Part shown: piece by piece, positions 50,205 through 58,461 of the stretch
How positions within the stretch are numbered: position 1 is the first letter of the stretch
Layout: every line of letters begins with the position of its first letter
Assembly (NCBI GenBank): GCA_050743075.1
Contig: JBOGDS010000008.1
Span: 1 to 62,986 of the forward strand
Length of the DNA: 62,986 bases
Direction: 5' to 3'
Origin: JBOGDS01 sp050743075
GTDB lineage: Bacteria > Actinomycetota > Actinomycetes > Jiangellales > Jiangellaceae
Notes under the pieces: generated by a model
The model's input: only the letters and a program-made list of their open reading frames with translations
Told to the model about the DNA's origin: nothing
The model's database searches: none
Translations under genes and position numbers: made by a program

Positions 50205-53172
50205 CACCGGCACGCTCGCCGGAACGGTGAGCGACGCCGGGGCCGGCGATCCGATCGCCGGGGCAACGGTCACGGTCACCGGCGAGGTCGACCGCGAGCT
50301 CGTGACCGGTGCGGACGGCACCTTCTCGGTGCTGCTCCCCGTCGGCGACTACACCGTGAGCGCGTCTGCATTCGGCTACGACACCCAGACCGCAACGGCG
50401 ACCGTCGCAACCGACGAGACCACGACGCAGGACTTCGCGCTCGAGGCGCAGCCGACGGTCACGCTGAGTGGGCAGATCCGCGACGGCTCCGGCCACGGCT
50501 GGCCGATGTACGCGAACGTCACCGTGCAGGGCGTGCCCGACGTGAGCGACTACACCAACCCGGTCGACGGCAGGTACAGCCTCCGGGTGCCGGCGAACGC
50601 GACGTACACGCTGGCCGTGGAGTCGCAGTACCCCGGGTACCTCGACCTGACCGAGACGGCCGAGGTCGGCGGCGGAAACGCGACCCATGACATGCAGGTG
50701 ATCGTCGACCCGGCCGCCTGCACCTCGGCGCCTGGCTACAGGTTCGGCTCCGACGGCGTGTTCGAGCCGTTCGATGCCGAGACGGTGCCGCAGGGCTGGA
50801 CCGTCGTCGACAACGTCGGCAACAACCAGGTCTGGCGGTTCGACGACCCGGGCGAACGAGGCAACCTGACCGGTGGTGCCGGCGGGTTCGCGGTCGTGGA
50901 CAATGACTTCTACGGCCCCGGAGGCAGCCAGAACACGTCGCTGGTCAGTCCGGTGATCGACCTGAGCGACGTGGCCGAGCCGGTCATCAGGTTCAACCAG
51001 GACTACAACAACTTCGGCACGGAACTCGCCGACGTCGACCTGTCCGTCGACGGCGGCGCGACCTGGCAGACCGTCCTGTCCCAGACCGGCGTCGACCTGC
51101 GTGGCCCGCGGGTCGCGACGGTGCCGATTCCACCGGCCGGTGGCCAGCCCGACGTCCAGGTGAGGTTCCACTACCACAACGCGTCGTTCGAATGGTGGTG
51201 GGAGGTCGACAACGTCCTGGTCGGCACCGAGGTCATCTGTGCGCCGGTCAACGGCGGGCTCGTGATCGGGCACGTCCGCGACGACAACACCAACGCGCCG
51301 GTCAACGGCGCCACGGTGACCAGCGTGGACGCACCCGAGGACACCGCGACGACGTTCGCGACGCCCGACGACCCCGGCCGGGCCGACGGGTTCTACTGGA
51401 TGTTCTCCTCGCTGACCGGTCGGCACCGGATTGCTGCGACGGCGGGCAACTACACCGACCAGACCCGGCAGGTCAACGTCCAGGCCGACTGGGCCACCCA
51501 GGCCAACTTCCGGCTGGGCGCGGGCCAGTTGGAGGTCGACCCGACGAGCGTCCAGGCGACGATCCCACTCGGCGGGTCCGCGGAGCGCGGGTTCACCATC
51601 ACCAACACCGGGACGGCCCCGGCGTCGGTCGAGCTCTCCGAGCGCTCCGGCTCGTTCGAGATCCTGCGAGCGGACGGGAGCCAGCTGAGCGAACAGGACG
51701 TCCTGTCCAGCGCCGGCGCTGCCGTGCGACGGGTCGAGGTCGACGCGTCGCTCGCGGAGCTGTCGGCCAGCCTGGCTCCGTCGCGGATGGGTACGGCCAC
51801 CGAGGGATCGGCGGCGCAGGCGCCGTCGGCTCCGCCGTGGACCAACCTGCCCAACCTGCCGCGGACCGTCATGGAAAACAACCTGGTCTTCGTGGACGGC
51901 ACCGTGTACTCGCTCGGCGGCTCGACCGGTTCTGCATCGCTGGCCGAGGTCTACGCCCTCGACGTTGCCACGCAGGCCTGGACCCGGCTGGCCGACATGC
52001 CGGGATCCCGGCACCAGGCGGTCGAGGGCCTCATCGACGGACTGGTCTACCTGGCCAGCGGTTGGTTCCAGGCCGGACAGAACCCCACGACCGCGACGAC
52101 GGTCTACGACCCGGCGACCGACAGCTGGACCAATGCTGCCGCCATGCCGGGCGCGCGCGCCGCGGCCGGTTCGGCCGTTGTCGACGGCCAGCTGTACGTC
52201 GTCGGTGGATGCACCACCTCCGCGTGCGCTCCGTACTCGAGCGACGTGTTCCGGTACGACCCGGGGAGCGACACCTGGGAGACCTTGGCCGACTATCCGG
52301 AACTCATCGCATGGGAGTCCTGTGGTGCCGTCCGCGGGCTGCTCTACTGCGCAGGCGGACTGGCCAACGGTCAGCCGACCACCAACGCCTACGCGTACGA
52401 CCCGTCGAGTGACGACTGGATGGCTGTCGCCGACATGCCCGCCAATCTGTGGGGCAGCGCGTACGTCGGCGCGAACGACCAGCTCCTGATCAACGGGGGC
52501 CTCACCGGCCCGTCGACGATCACCAACCAGGGATTCACCTACAACCCTGCGGACGACGTGTGGTCGCCGCTGCCGGCGTCGAACCACACCCTGTTCCGGG
52601 CTGGTAGCGCCTGCGGCTTCTACAAGGTCGGCGGCTCCACGATCGCGGGCTTCACGCCCTCGAACCTGGGCGAGGTGCTGCCCGGCTTCGAGGACTGCGG
52701 GCTGGCCGCCGACGTGCCGTGGCTCTCGGTGGCCCCGACCACGGCGACCCTCGAACCCGGTGACAGCGTGGCCGTCACCGTGGCGATGGACGCCAACGTC
52801 GCGCAGCCGGGGACCTACACGGCTGGTGTGGGGATCGCGGAGGACACGCCGCACTCCGTCGACCCGGTCGGCGTCACGATGAACGTCACGCCGCCCGCGT
52901 CGTGGGGCAAGATCGCCGGCACGGTCGACGGTATCGGCTGTGACGGCACGCGCTCCCCGATCGCCGGTGCCGTCGTCCAGATCGACTCGTGGGCGATGTC
53001 CATCACGCTGATCACCGAGGCGGACGGGACATACGCCCATTGGCTCGACCGGCGCAACAACCCGCTCACGGTGATCGTCGCGAAGGACGACTTCCAACCG
53101 CAGACCCGGACGACCAGAGTCGTCAGGGGCGAGACGGTGACGGAGAACTTCGCGTTGCGGGCGATCTGCTAG
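50179..53172 (+). pseudogene. Secreted S8 serine protease, C-terminal multidomain part
   Basis: Continuation of the split protease; real coding in this frame begins at about 50023, the ATG-like start at 50179 being internal. Domains: two carboxypeptidase-regulatory-like beta-sandwiches (TLAGTVSDAGAGDPIAGATV; VTLSGQIRDGSGHG), an immune-inhibitor/MAM-like region (FEPFDAETVPQGWTVVDNVG, about 190-350), a third regulatory-like domain, an Ig-like repeat, about five Kelch repeats (VDGTVYSLGGS; VDGQLYVVGGC), another Ig-like domain and a last regulatory-like domain to the end. All look like extracellular binding modules. No cell-wall sorting signal at the C-terminus. Confidence 0.85.
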
Positions 53173-53180
53173 CGGGGCTC

Positions 53181-53243
53181 CACCCCATGATCATGTCGAT
53201 TACGTCCAGCAAGTCGTGGACGTCATCGACATGATCACGGGTG
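53181..53243. repeat. TGATCA-box hairpin D (protease / DUF885, convergent)
   Basis: Long stem of about 26 bp with one bulge: left 53181-53208, right 53217-53243. Boxes begin at 53188 and 53232 (44 bp apart). Sits 8 nt after the protease stop and before the end of a convergent gene, so a bidirectional terminator is plausible. Confidence 0.8.
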
Positions 53244-53251
53244 GGCACTGC

Positions 53252-54913
53252 TCACAGCCGCGCGAGGGCCTCCTTGAGCGGGTCCAGCCCGAGCGCGCCG
53301 AGGTCGAGCGCGGCCCGGTGGAACTCCTTGACGTCGAACGCGTCGCCCTTGCGGGCGCGCAGCTCTTCCCGGGCGGACAGCCAGATCCGCTCGCCGATCT
53401 TGTACGACGGCGCCTGCCCCGGCCAGCCGAGATACCGGTCCAACTCGAAGCGCAGGTTCTCGTCCGGCATCCGGGTGTGCCTGCGCAGGAACGCCCACGC
53501 CGAGTCGTAGGTCCACCGGCCGGGCGCGAGGCCGTCACGCTGGACCAGCTGGTCGGGAACGTCGAGCTCGCAGTGCACGCCGATGTCGATCACGACGCGG
53601 GCCGCCCGGGTCGCCTGGCCGTCGAGCATGCCGAGCCGGTCGCCCGGGTCGTCGAGGAAGCCCAGGCCGGCCATCAGGCGCTCGGCATAGAGTGCCCAGC
53701 CTTCGCCGTGGCCCGAGCACCAGCACAGCATCCGCTGCCAGCGGTTGAGCACGTCGCTGCGGTACACCGCCTGGGCGATCTGCAGGTGGTGACCGGGCAC
53801 GCCCTCGTGGAAGACCGTGGTGGTCTCCTGCCAGGTCGAGAAGTCCTCGACGCCCTCCGGGACCGACCACCACATGCTGCCGGGGCGGGAGAAGTCCTCG
53901 CTCGGCCCGGTGTAGTAGATGCCGCCGTCCCTGGTCGGCGCGATGCGGCAGTCGAGGCGCCGGATGGGCTCGGCGATGTCGAAGTGGACCCCGTTCAGGT
54001 CCGCGATCGTGCGGTCGGACAGGTCCTGCATCCAGCGCTGCAGGGCGTCGCTGCCGTGGATCTTGCGCGACGGGTCGGCCTCCAGCGCCTCGACGGCCTC
54101 GTCGACGGTGCTGCCGGGCTTGATCTGGGACGCGACCTCGGCCATCTCGGCCTCGATCCGGTTCAGCTCGTCCATGCCCCAGGCGTAGGTCTCGTCCAGG
54201 TCGACCCGGGCGCCGAGGAAGTAGCGGCTGGCGACCGTGTAGACGTCGCGGCCCACCGGGTCGTGCTCGCGCGCTCGCGGCGCGACCTCGTCGGCGAGGT
54301 AGCGGGCGAAGTCCTCATAGGCCGCGGCCGCCGTCTCGACCCGGGAGTCGAGCTCGGCGCGCAGGGTGTCGGGAGCCGGTGCCACGAGCTCAGGCAGAAG
54401 ATCCTTGGCCGCGCGGTGGACCTGGGGGACGACGGCGTCGATCTGCCGCCGTGCCGGCGGCCGGCCGGCCGAGATCTCGGCTTCGAGCGTCTCGCGGTAG
54501 CCCGCCACGGCCTTCGGGAGATCGCGCAGCCTGGCTGCGATGTTGCGCCAGTCGTCCTCCGTGTCGGTGGCCATGAGGTCGTAGACCTCGCGGGTCGAGT
54601 GCCACGGGCTGGCGAGGACGTTGAGGCCGACGTCGAGGCCGGCCTCACGCATCGCCACCTGGACGCCGAGCCGCTCTTTCATCGACTCTCCGGCGACCCG
54701 CTCGCGCTCGTCGCGGGCGTGCGCGGTCTCCAGCTCGCGAAGCGTTCGCCGGTCGAGCTCCGCCCGCTCGGCGTAGCCGGCCGGCGAGAGGTCGGTCGTC
54801 TCGCCCTCGTGGCCGGTGATGCCCGAGAACGTGGCATCGAACGGCTCCAGCGCGGCATAGGCGTCGACGTACTCGTCGGCGATGGCGTCGACGGTTCTCT
54901 GTTCAATGGTCAC
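53252..54913 (-). CDS. DUF885-family metallopeptidase-like protein
   Basis: 553 residues, helical DUF885 family. A zinc-site motif VFHEGVPGHHLQ (HExxxHH-like) is followed by GHGEGWALYAE, as in gluzincin-like families; YTYDSAW-like RWTYDSAWAFLRRH and RFELDRYLGWPGQ are also conserved. No signal peptide, so cytoplasmic. Probably a peptidase; substrate unknown. GTG 54913, with TAGGGT eight nt upstream. Confidence 0.85.
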   Translation of the reverse strand: MTIEQRTVDAIADEYVDAYAALEPFDATFSGITGHEGETTDLSPAGYAERAELDRRTLRELETAHARDERERVAGESMKERLGVQVAMREAGLDVGLNVLASPWHSTREVYDLMATDTEDDWRNIAARLRDLPKAVAGYRETLEAEISAGRPPARRQIDAVVPQVHRAAKDLLPELVAPAPDTLRAELDSRVETAAAAYEDFARYLADEVAPRAREHDPVGRDVYTVASRYFLGARVDLDETYAWGMDELNRIEAEMAEVASQIKPGSTVDEAVEALEADPSRKIHGSDALQRWMQDLSDRTIADLNGVHFDIAEPIRRLDCRIAPTRDGGIYYTGPSEDFSRPGSMWWSVPEGVEDFSTWQETTTVFHEGVPGHHLQIAQAVYRSDVLNRWQRMLCWCSGHGEGWALYAERLMAGLGFLDDPGDRLGMLDGQATRAARVVIDIGVHCELDVPDQLVQRDGLAPGRWTYDSAWAFLRRHTRMPDENLRFELDRYLGWPGQAPSYKIGERIWLSAREELRARKGDAFDVKEFHRAALDLGALGLDPLKEALARL

Positions 54914-54947
54914 GTGTCAGGACCCTAGACGAGCGCCCCGACAGCGG

Positions 54948-55493
54948 TCATCCGATTTCGGAGCCCAGCAGGACGAGCGCACATCGGGCGGCGTCCTTCT
55001 CCTGGCGCCGCCATGGCCGGCCGGCAGCCTTGCCGATCGCGGCGACGCGGTCCGTTGCCTCCGGCAGGGCGTCGGGCGGGATCGCCTGCACCGGCAGACC
55101 GAGCTGCTCCGCCGCCGACATCAGCGCGTCGAGGTAGAGCTCACCCTCCGCGGTGTGCATGGCGACGTGGTTGCGGACGACCGCGGCGACCGTGCCTGGT
55201 GCCCGCGGTGTCGGCTTCACGAGCAAGCCCACCCCGTCGACGAACACCAGGTCCGTCAGCGAGCGCAACGCGTCTCCCGCGGCCTCACCGGCCGCCTGCT
55301 CGACCCGCCGGACGAGCGCCTCCGCAGCGTCGGGGTCCATCCCCGCGGCGGCGTGGTACTGCACCGGGAGGTCGTCGGGCACCAGCTCGACCGGCCAGCG
55401 CCCGGCGAACTCCGGCCGCCGCGGGGAGCCGGTGAGAGCGACCGCGACCGCGGACCCCGTCTGCGCGACGATCCCCACGCGGACTCCACCCAT
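54948..55493 (-). CDS. Hypothetical protein, DUF-like enzyme fold
   Basis: 181 residues, no membrane segment. N-terminus GGVRVGIVAQTGSAVAVALT looks like a beta-strand/loop start; the rest is helical with Asp/Glu-rich stretches. I recognise no family. ATG 55493 has TACCGT eight nt upstream (leaderless) and the repeats at 55553-55647 further upstream. Confidence 0.6.
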   Translation of the reverse strand: MGGVRVGIVAQTGSAVAVALTGSPRRPEFAGRWPVELVPDDLPVQYHAAAGMDPDAAEALVRRVEQAAGEAAGDALRSLTDLVFVDGVGLLVKPTPRAPGTVAAVVRNHVAMHTAEGELYLDALMSAAEQLGLPVQAIPPDALPEATDRVAAIGKAAGRPWRRQEKDAARCALVLLGSEIG

Positions 55494-55552
55494 GCGTCCG
55501 GACGGTAGTGCCCGGTCCCGACAGGCCGGCCTCGGCGGCCCGCTCGTCATCG

Positions 55553-55647
55553 GTGCCATGGCACGCCAGACCGCTGTTCATGGCACGATGAACCGTTGTA
55601 ACAGTGGGCGATATGCCATGGTTTGTGGAGCGGTTGAGCGTGCCATG
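55553..55647. repeat. Four GTGCCATG-type boxes in a 95-bp cluster
   Basis: GTGCCATGGCAC (55553-55564, a perfect 12-bp dyad), CATGGCAC (55579-55585 region), ATGCCATGG (55613-55621) and GTGCCATG (55640-55647). They lie upstream of the 55493 gene and downstream of accE, in a 187-bp non-coding stretch. Clustered half-sites of this kind suggest an operator array. Confidence 0.45.
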
Positions 55648-55680
55648 CTCCGCCGACCGGGTGCTGGACCGTGGCGGAGC

Positions 55681-55902
55681 TCAGCGGGGGCGGGGGCGAG
55701 CGCTGTCGCGCCAGGCGGTCGGGCCGTGCCGCAGCGGCTCCCGCACCGAACTCCAGTACGCCGCCCAGGAGGCGGGCTTCTCGCCGGTGTCTGACGGCCC
55801 GGCCGCAGCGCGCGAGGCAAGGGCCGCGACGAGCGCAGCCAACTCCTCGTCAGTGGGGTCGCCCTTGACGACTCGCACCAGGGGCTCGGCCTCCGCATCC
55901 AC
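55681..55902 (-). CDS. accE: Acyl-CoA carboxylase epsilon subunit
   Basis: 73 residues; VRVVKGDPTDEELAALVAAL at the N-terminal half and WSSVREPLRHGPTAWRDSAR at the end are the hallmarks of the small epsilon subunit that activates actinobacterial acyl-CoA carboxylases. Normally directly downstream of pccB; here a methyltransferase gene on the other strand intervenes. TACTGT seven nt before GTG 55902 gives it its own leaderless promoter. Confidence 0.85.
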   Translation of the reverse strand: MDAEAEPLVRVVKGDPTDEELAALVAALASRAAAGPSDTGEKPASWAAYWSSVREPLRHGPTAWRDSARPRPR

Positions 55903-55909
55903 GCTGCCA

Positions 55910-55915
55910 ACAGTA
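55910..55915 (-). promoter_or_regulatory. Extended -10 (TACTGT) for accE
   Basis: Minus-strand TACTGT, 7 nt, then GTG 55902. Separate transcription agrees with the separation from pccB. Confidence 0.4.
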
Positions 55916-55998
55916 ATGGCCGTTTCGCCATGCTCGGCGCCCAGCGGTACAGTCCGGCGAGGTCGAGAACGAGGATCGAGAGCGAGGCCGCCGGCGCG

Positions 55999-56766
55999 AT
56001 GACCTCCACCCGACCGAGATCGAACGTTCTGCACCAGGCGGGCTACGCGATCCGCCATCCCGGCCGCATCCTCCCGCACCTGCGCAGGCTCGTTCGCGAC
56101 GCCTGGCTGAGTCGTGCGACGAAGGGCGACCACATCACCTACTACCGCGCGGTCATGGCCGACGATGCGAGCCGCAACCCGGAGGCCGCCGTCGGGTCGA
56201 AGCGGCACGACCGCTGGCTGGCGCTGGGCAAGATGCAGCTCGACTATCTGCTGGAGCACGGGTTGCGGCCCGAGCACCGCATGCTCGAGATCGGGTGTGG
56301 CAACCTGCGCGCCGGATGGCGGTTCATCGAGTACCTCGACGCCGGCAACTACTACGGAGTGGACATCTCGCCGGACATCCTGTTCGACGCGCAGCGGGTG
56401 GTCGCCGAGCATGGCCTGCAGGCCAAGCTGGCGGTCCTGACGCCGGTGCGAGACCTGACGCTCGCGTTCCTACCCGACGAGCACTTCGACGTCGTCCACG
56501 CGCACAGCGTCTTCTCGCACTCGCCCTTGTCGGTGATCGACGAGTGCCTGCGGCACGTCGGGCGGGTGATGAAGCCGGACGGCTGGTTCGACTTCACCTT
56601 CGACCGGACCGACGGCAAGGAGCACCAGGTCCTGAACGAGGACTTCTACTACCGGACGGAAACCCTGGTCCACCTCGCCGAGAGCCACGGCCTGAACGCC
56701 CGGTGCATGGACGACTGGGAGTCGCGCCCGCACAAACAGTCGAAGATCCGCGTCACGCGCCGCTGA
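55999..56766 (+). CDS. SAM-dependent methyltransferase inserted between accE and pccB
   Basis: 255 residues, class I methyltransferase: MLEIGCGNLRAGWRFIEYL (motif I), YYGVDISPDIL, FDVVHAHSVFSHS and HVGRVMKPDGWFDFTFD. Relatives are often linked with surface glycan or unknown metabolite methylation. ATG 55999 chosen; the in-frame ATG 55930 would overlap the accE promoter. Opposite in direction to both neighbours, which suggests later insertion into an acc operon. Confidence 0.8.
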   Translation: MTSTRPRSNVLHQAGYAIRHPGRILPHLRRLVRDAWLSRATKGDHITYYRAVMADDASRNPEAAVGSKRHDRWLALGKMQLDYLLEHGLRPEHRMLEIGCGNLRAGWRFIEYLDAGNYYGVDISPDILFDAQRVVAEHGLQAKLAVLTPVRDLTLAFLPDEHFDVVHAHSVFSHSPLSVIDECLRHVGRVMKPDGWFDFTFDRTDGKEHQVLNEDFYYRTETLVHLAESHGLNARCMDDWESRPHKQSKIRVTRR

Positions 56767-56803
56767 GCAGGACAGCCGGCCCTCCCGGAGCGCGCTCGGG
56801 GCG

Positions 56804-58417
56804 TCAGAGTGGGATGTTGCCGTGCTTCTTCGGGGGCAGCGTCGCGCGCTTCGTGCGCAGGCCGCGCAGCGCCTGGGTGACCGCGATCCGGGTTCGTGAC
56901 GGCGGGATCACGCCGTCGACGTAGCCGCGCTCGGCCGCGACGTACGGGTTGGCCAGGGTGTCCTGGTAGTCGGCGATCAGCTCCGCCCGCCGCGTCTCGG
57001 GGTCGGCCGCTTCGGCAAGCTCGCGCCGGTACAGGATGTTCACCGCTCCCTGGGCCCCCATGACTGCGATCTGGGCCGTCGGCCAGGCCAGGTTGATGTC
57101 GGCGCCCAGGTGCTTGGATCCCATGACGTCATACGCGCCGCCATACGCCTTGCGGGTGATGACAGTGACCAGTGGCACGGTGGCCTCGGCGTACGCGTAG
57201 ATGAGCTTGGCGCCACGGCGGATGATGCCGTTCCACTCCTGGTCGGTGCCGGGCAGGAACCCCGGGACGTCGACGAACGTCAGGACCGGGATGTTGAAGG
57301 CGTCGCAGGTGCGGACGAAGCGCGCCGCCTTCTCCGACGCGTCGATGTCGAGTGTCCCGGCGAAATGGAGAGGCTGGTTGGCGACCACGCCGACCGACCG
57401 CCCCTCCACGCGCCCGAACCCCACCACCATGTTCGGCGCGAACAGCGCGTGCACGTCCAGAAAATCAGCGGAGCCGTCGGCCGTGCTGTCCATGACGCCC
57501 TCGATGACGCGGTGCATGTCGTACGGCTGGTTGGCGCTGTCGGGGACCAGCGTGTCCAACGCCTCGTCGTGCGGCGTCACCTCCAGCGCGGACTCGAACG
57601 GGTAGGCGGGCGGGTCGTCGAGGTTGTTCTGCGGCAAGTAGGACAGCAGCGCGCGGACGTAGTCGATGGCGTCGGTCTCGTCGGTCGCCAGGTAGTGGGC
57701 GTTCCCGCTCTTGGTGTTGTGCGAGCGGGCACCGCCGAGCTCCTCGAAGCCGACGTCCTCCCCGGTCACGGTCTTGATGACGTCGGGGCCGGTGATGAAC
57801 ATGTGCGACGTCCCGTCGACCATGACTGTGAAGTCGGTGATCGCGGGTGAGTAGACCGCGCCGCCCGCGCACGGCCCCAGGATCAGCGAGATCTGCGGGA
57901 CCACGCCCGACGCCAGCACGTTGCGATGAAAGATCTCGCCGTAGAGGCCGAGCGAGACCACGCCCTCCTGGATGCGAGCCCCGCCGGAGTCGTTGATGCC
58001 GACCATCGGACAACCCGTCTTGAGCGCGAAGTCCATAACCTTGACGATCTTCTCGCCGAAGACCTGGCCGAGGCTTCCGCCGAACACGGTGAAGTCCTGG
58101 GCGAACACGGCCACCTGGCGGCCGTCCACAGTGCCGAAGCCCGTGACGACGCCGTCGCCGTACGGGCGGTTCTTCTCCATCCCGAAGGCCGTCGAGCGGT
58201 GCCTGGCCAACTCGTCGAACTCGACGAACGAGCCCTCGTCGAGCAGCAGCGCGATCCGCTCACGTGCGGTCATCTTGCCGCGGGCGTGCTGCTTCTCGAC
58301 GGCCCGGGCGGAACCGGCGTGCACGGCCTCGTCCGTGCGGCGCTGCAGGTCGGCGAGCTTGCCGGCGGTCGAGTGGATGTCGACGCCCTCGTTCGCCGGG
58401 GTCCCGTCCGGAAGCAT
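56804..58417 (-). CDS. pccB: Propionyl-CoA carboxylase beta subunit
   Basis: 537-residue carboxyltransferase: KMTARERIALLLDEGSFVEF, LILGPCAGGAVYSPAITDFT, VDVPGFLPGTDQEWNGIIR, RKAYGGAYDVMGSKHLGAD. The Asp in AYDVM corresponds to the substrate-selecting residue 422 of S. coelicolor PccB. Produces methylmalonyl-CoA (and possibly malonyl-CoA), which the mutase at 0.3 kb could use. ATG 58417 is preferred over GTG 58438 because TAGCCT stands seven nt upstream. Confidence 0.93.
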   Translation of the reverse strand: MLPDGTPANEGVDIHSTAGKLADLQRRTDEAVHAGSARAVEKQHARGKMTARERIALLLDEGSFVEFDELARHRSTAFGMEKNRPYGDGVVTGFGTVDGRQVAVFAQDFTVFGGSLGQVFGEKIVKVMDFALKTGCPMVGINDSGGARIQEGVVSLGLYGEIFHRNVLASGVVPQISLILGPCAGGAVYSPAITDFTVMVDGTSHMFITGPDVIKTVTGEDVGFEELGGARSHNTKSGNAHYLATDETDAIDYVRALLSYLPQNNLDDPPAYPFESALEVTPHDEALDTLVPDSANQPYDMHRVIEGVMDSTADGSADFLDVHALFAPNMVVGFGRVEGRSVGVVANQPLHFAGTLDIDASEKAARFVRTCDAFNIPVLTFVDVPGFLPGTDQEWNGIIRRGAKLIYAYAEATVPLVTVITRKAYGGAYDVMGSKHLGADINLAWPTAQIAVMGAQGAVNILYRRELAEAADPETRRAELIADYQDTLANPYVAAERGYVDGVIPPSRTRIAVTQALRGLRTKRATLPPKKHGNIPL

Positions 58418-58448
58418 GGACGGCAGGCTAGACCACACGGTGCCTCAC

Positions 58449-58454
58449 TACGCT
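58449..58454 (+). promoter_or_regulatory. Extended -10 (TACGCT) for ppc
   Basis: TACGCT, 7 nt, then GTG 58462 (leaderless). The divergent pccB promoter (TAGCCT, minus strand) is about 20 bp away, so the two promoters may overlap. Confidence 0.4.
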
Positions 58455-58461
58455 GGCGAGC

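Noticed and set aside
49981..53097. 1038-codon minus-strand frame opposite the S8 protease
   Set aside because: Same effect; the plus strand has clear domain motifs.
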